DNA of 64,000 nucleotides, from contig OZ017766.1 of the NCBI GenBank assembly GCA_963969345.1, positions 10,974,001-11,038,000 on the forward strand, written 5' to 3'. This stretch comes from Turbatrix aceti. Taxonomy: Eukaryota > Nematoda > Chromadorea > Rhabditida > Panagrolaimidae. The notes beneath the pieces are model-generated. The model ran no database searches and had not been told where the DNA came from. It was given only the letters and a program-made list of their open reading frames with translations. Shown in pieces: positions 60,297-64,000 of this stretch (position 1 is the first letter of the stretch; each line of letters starts with the position of its first letter). The translations under genes and the position numbers were made by a program.

Positions 60297-63200
60297 TTTG
60301 AATCAGAATTTCTGATATTTGATGTTTTCTGTGAGTCAGCAAAGCAAATATGTACGTATGTAGATGCAACTAACTAGCTGCTGAATGTTTATCACATGAA
60401 TAAATGCACGGATGGGGTATGTATGCAGATAGATAGGATGCATGCACAGATGATAGAAAGTGGGCGGGGCTTGTTTGGAGCCCAACCGGACATAGCGCGG
60501 GAGTTGATGGGGGGGGGGGAGTGGAGTTGAGTCGTGATAACAAAAATGGGAACAACAACAAATTGTACAATGCAATAAGAGATACAACAAAACAATAATA
60601 AATTAATACTCTGATTTTTGTTTGTATGCGTGCATGCGGAAATCAGTTTTGCAGAGTTGCATAAAAAATATTGTACTAGGCAGGTGAAGTTTACCTGACT
60701 ACATGTTTATGCAACAATGATGTTGATGTGTGAACGAACTGGTTATGTCATTTTACGATAGCTAAAGATGATACTTGAAACATTCAGGTTTTTCAATTGA
60801 TCAGAACACAATACAAAACCAGCAAGGATTTTCTCAGATTTGCGACAACTAAAAATTTTCACACCTGGGAAATTGTACAATCGTTGCACCAGGTATTTTA
60901 GAAGATAATTGTGTGAATGGGAAAAAGAAAGAAAGCGACCGATGACAGTTCTTCGTTCACAGTTCTTCGAATAAAGTACAACATTTACACACGGGTGCAG
61001 GTACAGGTGACAGGTGAAAAAGCTTTTTTCTCTCCGTTCACCTTGAAAAAAAATGTTTTTCATCCGTAGAACATCTTATCGAAAAAATTAATCTTATTAG
61101 TTGATTGGTCAGTTGTTTTACATCACGATGACGAGTATAATGTTTTTTTTCATACTTAGGGTTCTGATTTTTTTCGAGGTAACCATAGCTGTTTTGTAAA
61201 CAAAAATGTGCATTTTTTTTACAAATTGAATTAGGAAATTTTTCGCAACACAATTTCGATTTTTGCATTTTTTTGAATTGGGATCTCGTATTTTTTATAA
61301 ATATTCTACGTAGTCTGCACCAAAAACTGTTTATTACAGTTTTTTGACCAGAATAATGCCTAATTTTTGTTAAAATTGTTTGTAACAAAAAAGAATCGTG
61401 TCAGCAAAAATTAAATTATAATTTTATAATTTAGAAAAATATGAAAAAAAATATTTTTGGTTGCAGAAATGTTTATTTGGTTCACGATGCCAAATTTCTG
61501 CAAATCAGCAGAGAAAAAATTTCCAAAAATGAACCCTGTGTTTTTTGTTTAACATCACCGTCAGCCTTATGACAAACAGAATTGTGTGTTTTGGTTGCCT
61601 TGACATCCTTAGATAACAATTTTAAATGCTGTAAAATGCAAAAAAAAAGAATTAATTCAAGTTGTTTATAGCCAAAATGGGCATGATTTATTTTTCAGAT
61701 AAGATGCATCTAAATGTGTATGAAAAACAGATGACTGGGAATTTTTTTGTCAAGGTGAAAGTCCGAAAGACGGAATAAATATAAGCTTTGAGCACTGATA
61801 CTTTATTTTGAACAGCCACGCATGCATAATCGTCACGGCGATAATCGGGAACGCAAAAACCCCATGCACATGCAATCGTGATAACGCGTGTATGTGAAAG
61901 TCTAATCACGTGTGATGACAACTTTCGTACACGTGTTTTATCCTTCAACGAAAAAAAATATTATACGTAGCAATGTCTCATGATGATAAAGATTTTAGAT
62001 GCATGGATATTTTTAGCTTATGTTAGACTGACATGAATGCAATAACATGGGTATTTGTGTTTTTGTAGACTACTACAGCGTAGTGTGGACGTTTTGATAT
62101 TTTTGAGATCTACATACATATTTTTTTTGTTTTCGAAGCCTCAAAAATTTTTACTCTCCCTATTAGCTGCTAATTTTTATTTTTTCACTGTTTCAACGCA
62201 ACAGTTTTTGGTTTTTGTATCAGTGGATGTTTTTTGTTATCAAATTTGCACACGGGTGTAAGCAACATCCAGCACAGGTAAATGTGATATATGCATACAT
62301 AAATATTTATTTGTGCAGAAATCTGCGGGTTCATTGCTCTTTTTTTCTTCAGATCAGCATTTTTGGGATGAGTTAGGATTTTCAATTGGGCTCAACTGGG
62401 GAAGATCCCGGTTGAGCCCAATTGAGACCGAAAGAACAATAATATTGAAAAAGCGCGCCAAAAACCACGAACACCGTCGCTTTATGTGCGCACAATACTT
62501 TTACATGAACGCATGCTCGCATGCGTATGTACAGTGTACATATGTCGTAGATGTATAGACAAGTTTAGCCAAACAAGTAGGTTCAATGAAAAAAGCGCGC
62601 AAATGCACATGCCGTTGTTCTATGTGCATCTTATTGCAAACTTGTGCATCGAGGTGCCAAATGCAGAGAATTTTTTGCAAAAAATTGATGTTATAAGTTT
62701 CGTTTATTGTATGTATACGCACAACTTGATTTTCAACCAGCTTTTGAACATGCAAACCGAAAAAAAGGAGGGGGTACTAAAATAAATAAATACATAAAAA
62801 TATGTGTATACCCATCTTTTACGTTTTCCTAAATACTGGACATGCCTGTGTTTTTGTATTTGTGTAACGTTCCCCCTTTCTTCCCGCCTCGAGGGTATCC
62901 ATCCCAATTCAATCTGAGCGTACTTTGCTCATATCAGACAGCAACGTGCTTCCTATAAATTTTCCAATGAACCAGTGGTTTATCAGTTAAACAAATTAGT
63001 GATTTGTGATCCATTTTTCACCGGTGCATGCACGCACTTTGCCCTGTCGATTTTGGGGTAAAAGTATATAAGGATGTATATATACTTGGGTGAAAGGTAT
63101 CTTAAGTTTAGATATACGATAGTATGATACTTAGGATCACTTCACTGTGTCCAGATTTTTTTATCTTTAAAAAACTTCTGGAACACATGTTTCTAAAGTT

Positions 63201-63633
63201 CTTCAAAAACACAATACATTATTTTTTTTTGTGTTTTTCACTTAAAATTTATGAATGTGTTTTTTAATGTAAACCAATTTATCATTAAAATACATGATAA
63301 CATTAAAAAAACAAGTGTGACGTTCGTCCGTTGTTTATATCCCGTACATATCCGGTTTAAGTTAAATATCCTAAAACTTGAAGATTAACATCAATTGATA
63401 TTTGTATTAAAAACTACAACACAGAAGAGTCAAAAACTACAACGGAGAATAGACATTTTGATCAAGATAATCATTTTCCGCTCATTTTCGATGCTTAAGG
63501 TTGTCTGAAAACGAGATGGAATTTGGTATGTAGACAATTTTATTGACAACGCAACAAATTTTCTGAAAAAAATTGCGAATGATCAAAAAGTGTACCAGCT
63601 ATAATCCAAAAAACATGAACTTATTTTTTTCAG
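60297..63633. other. Intergenic region
   Basis: AT-rich with scattered ATGTATGT/CATACAT runs and long T tracts. A G9-type run lies near 60510-60519, and CAATTGGGCTCAACTGGGG with an inverted GGTTGAGCCCAATTG partner at 62384-62423 forms a short hairpin. No gene could be supported. First exons of the gene starting near 63634 may lie in the last few hundred bases. Confidence 0.4.
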
Positions 63634-64000
63634 CTGCGAGCATTATTTCGCAATGATTCAGCATTTCAAAACGTTGAAGTGGTGAGCCGAAAATTAACAC
63701 AATGAAAATAAATGGCAACAAAATGTTTTAGCGATCCACAGAACCCGAGGGCATCATAGCCGTCATGTCAGTCACCCACTACAACACATCCAAATAGTAC
63801 AGTATCCTTTATTATTGCTAATTGTTCTAATCCAGGAATTTTTAGCTACAACGAGGATAACGTTGCAGCTATCCTCATGAGAGGTACTTTCCCCCTGTCA
63901 ACAAGTCAGGTGTGGTCATGCGTATCCACTAACCAGGAAGGGGACGTTCACGTATCAACAATGAGTCCGAGAATGGCACACCAAAACTATGAACCACACT
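63634..64000 (+). CDS. Unrecognised gene, partial at right edge
   Basis: Three exons can be joined in phase: 63634-63681, 63732-63796 and 63846 to the window end. They encode LRALFRNDSAFQNVEV, RSTEPEGIIAVMSVTHYNTS and YYNEDNVAAILMRGTFPLST onwards with no stop. Acceptors (TTTTTTTCAG, ATGTTTTAG, AATTTTTAG) look typical; the GTACAG donor of the second exon is weaker. No family recognised. The start codon and earlier exons are not identified. Confidence 0.5.

Overview
The window looks like chromosomal DNA of a free-living or parasitic chromadorean nematode. The evidence is short introns with TTTTCAG-type acceptors, a moulting-cycle (MLT-10/DUF644) gene with P-x-x-L-S/T-P repeats, two tandem nematode-type seven-transmembrane receptor genes, and a glutamine-rich SCC-2/NIPBL gene like C. 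elegans pqn-85. I rebuilt gene models by hand from reading frames, GT/AG junctions and phase agreement; no database search was possible, so names rest on recognised motifs and family resemblance.

Layout, left to right. 0-9 kb: an atypical Rab-like GTPase with a long PVFSD-repeat N-terminus (minus), a 1.36 kb TA-flanked DNA element, and an mlt-10-family gene (minus) broken by a 4-bp insertion. 9-16 kb: AT-rich intergenic DNA, a U2 snRNA gene (minus), and two tandem GPCR genes (minus), one intact and one that has lost TM5. 15.7-20.8 kb: a nine-exon FHA-domain protein (minus). 20.8-24.7 kb: a repeat-rich gap with a tRNA-derived SINE and a 756-bp inverted-repeat element. 24.7-27.8 kb: a TMEM151 homologue (minus). 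30.7-32.1 kb: an MSP/VAP-like protein with a coiled coil and a CaaX box (minus), divergent from a matrix metalloproteinase at 32.9-34.8 kb (plus). 35-39.4 kb: two fold-back elements, a Ty3/gypsy remnant and a perfect hairpin. 40.2-57.4 kb: the cohesin loader scc-2 (minus), which carries a 1.6 kb palindromic element, intronic minisatellites, a 200-N gap and a 3.44 kb duplicated block. 58.2-60.3 kb: a CYTH-domain protein (minus). 60.3-63.6 kb: intergenic. 63.6-64.0 kb: start of an unrecognised plus-strand gene running off the window.

The genes do not form one pathway. They cover membrane traffic (Rab, MSP/VAP-like), cuticle and matrix turnover (MLT-10-like, MMP), chemosensation (GPCRs), splicing (U2) and chromosome cohesion (SCC-2). 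The strongest unusual signals are several independent transposon traces: a Tc1-type excision scar, a SINE with an empty-site relative in the same window, and four or more fold-back or inverted-repeat elements. Also notable are an assembly-like A-B-A duplication inside scc-2, a CaaX-tailed MSP protein, and degenerate active sites in the CYTH and MMP proteins.
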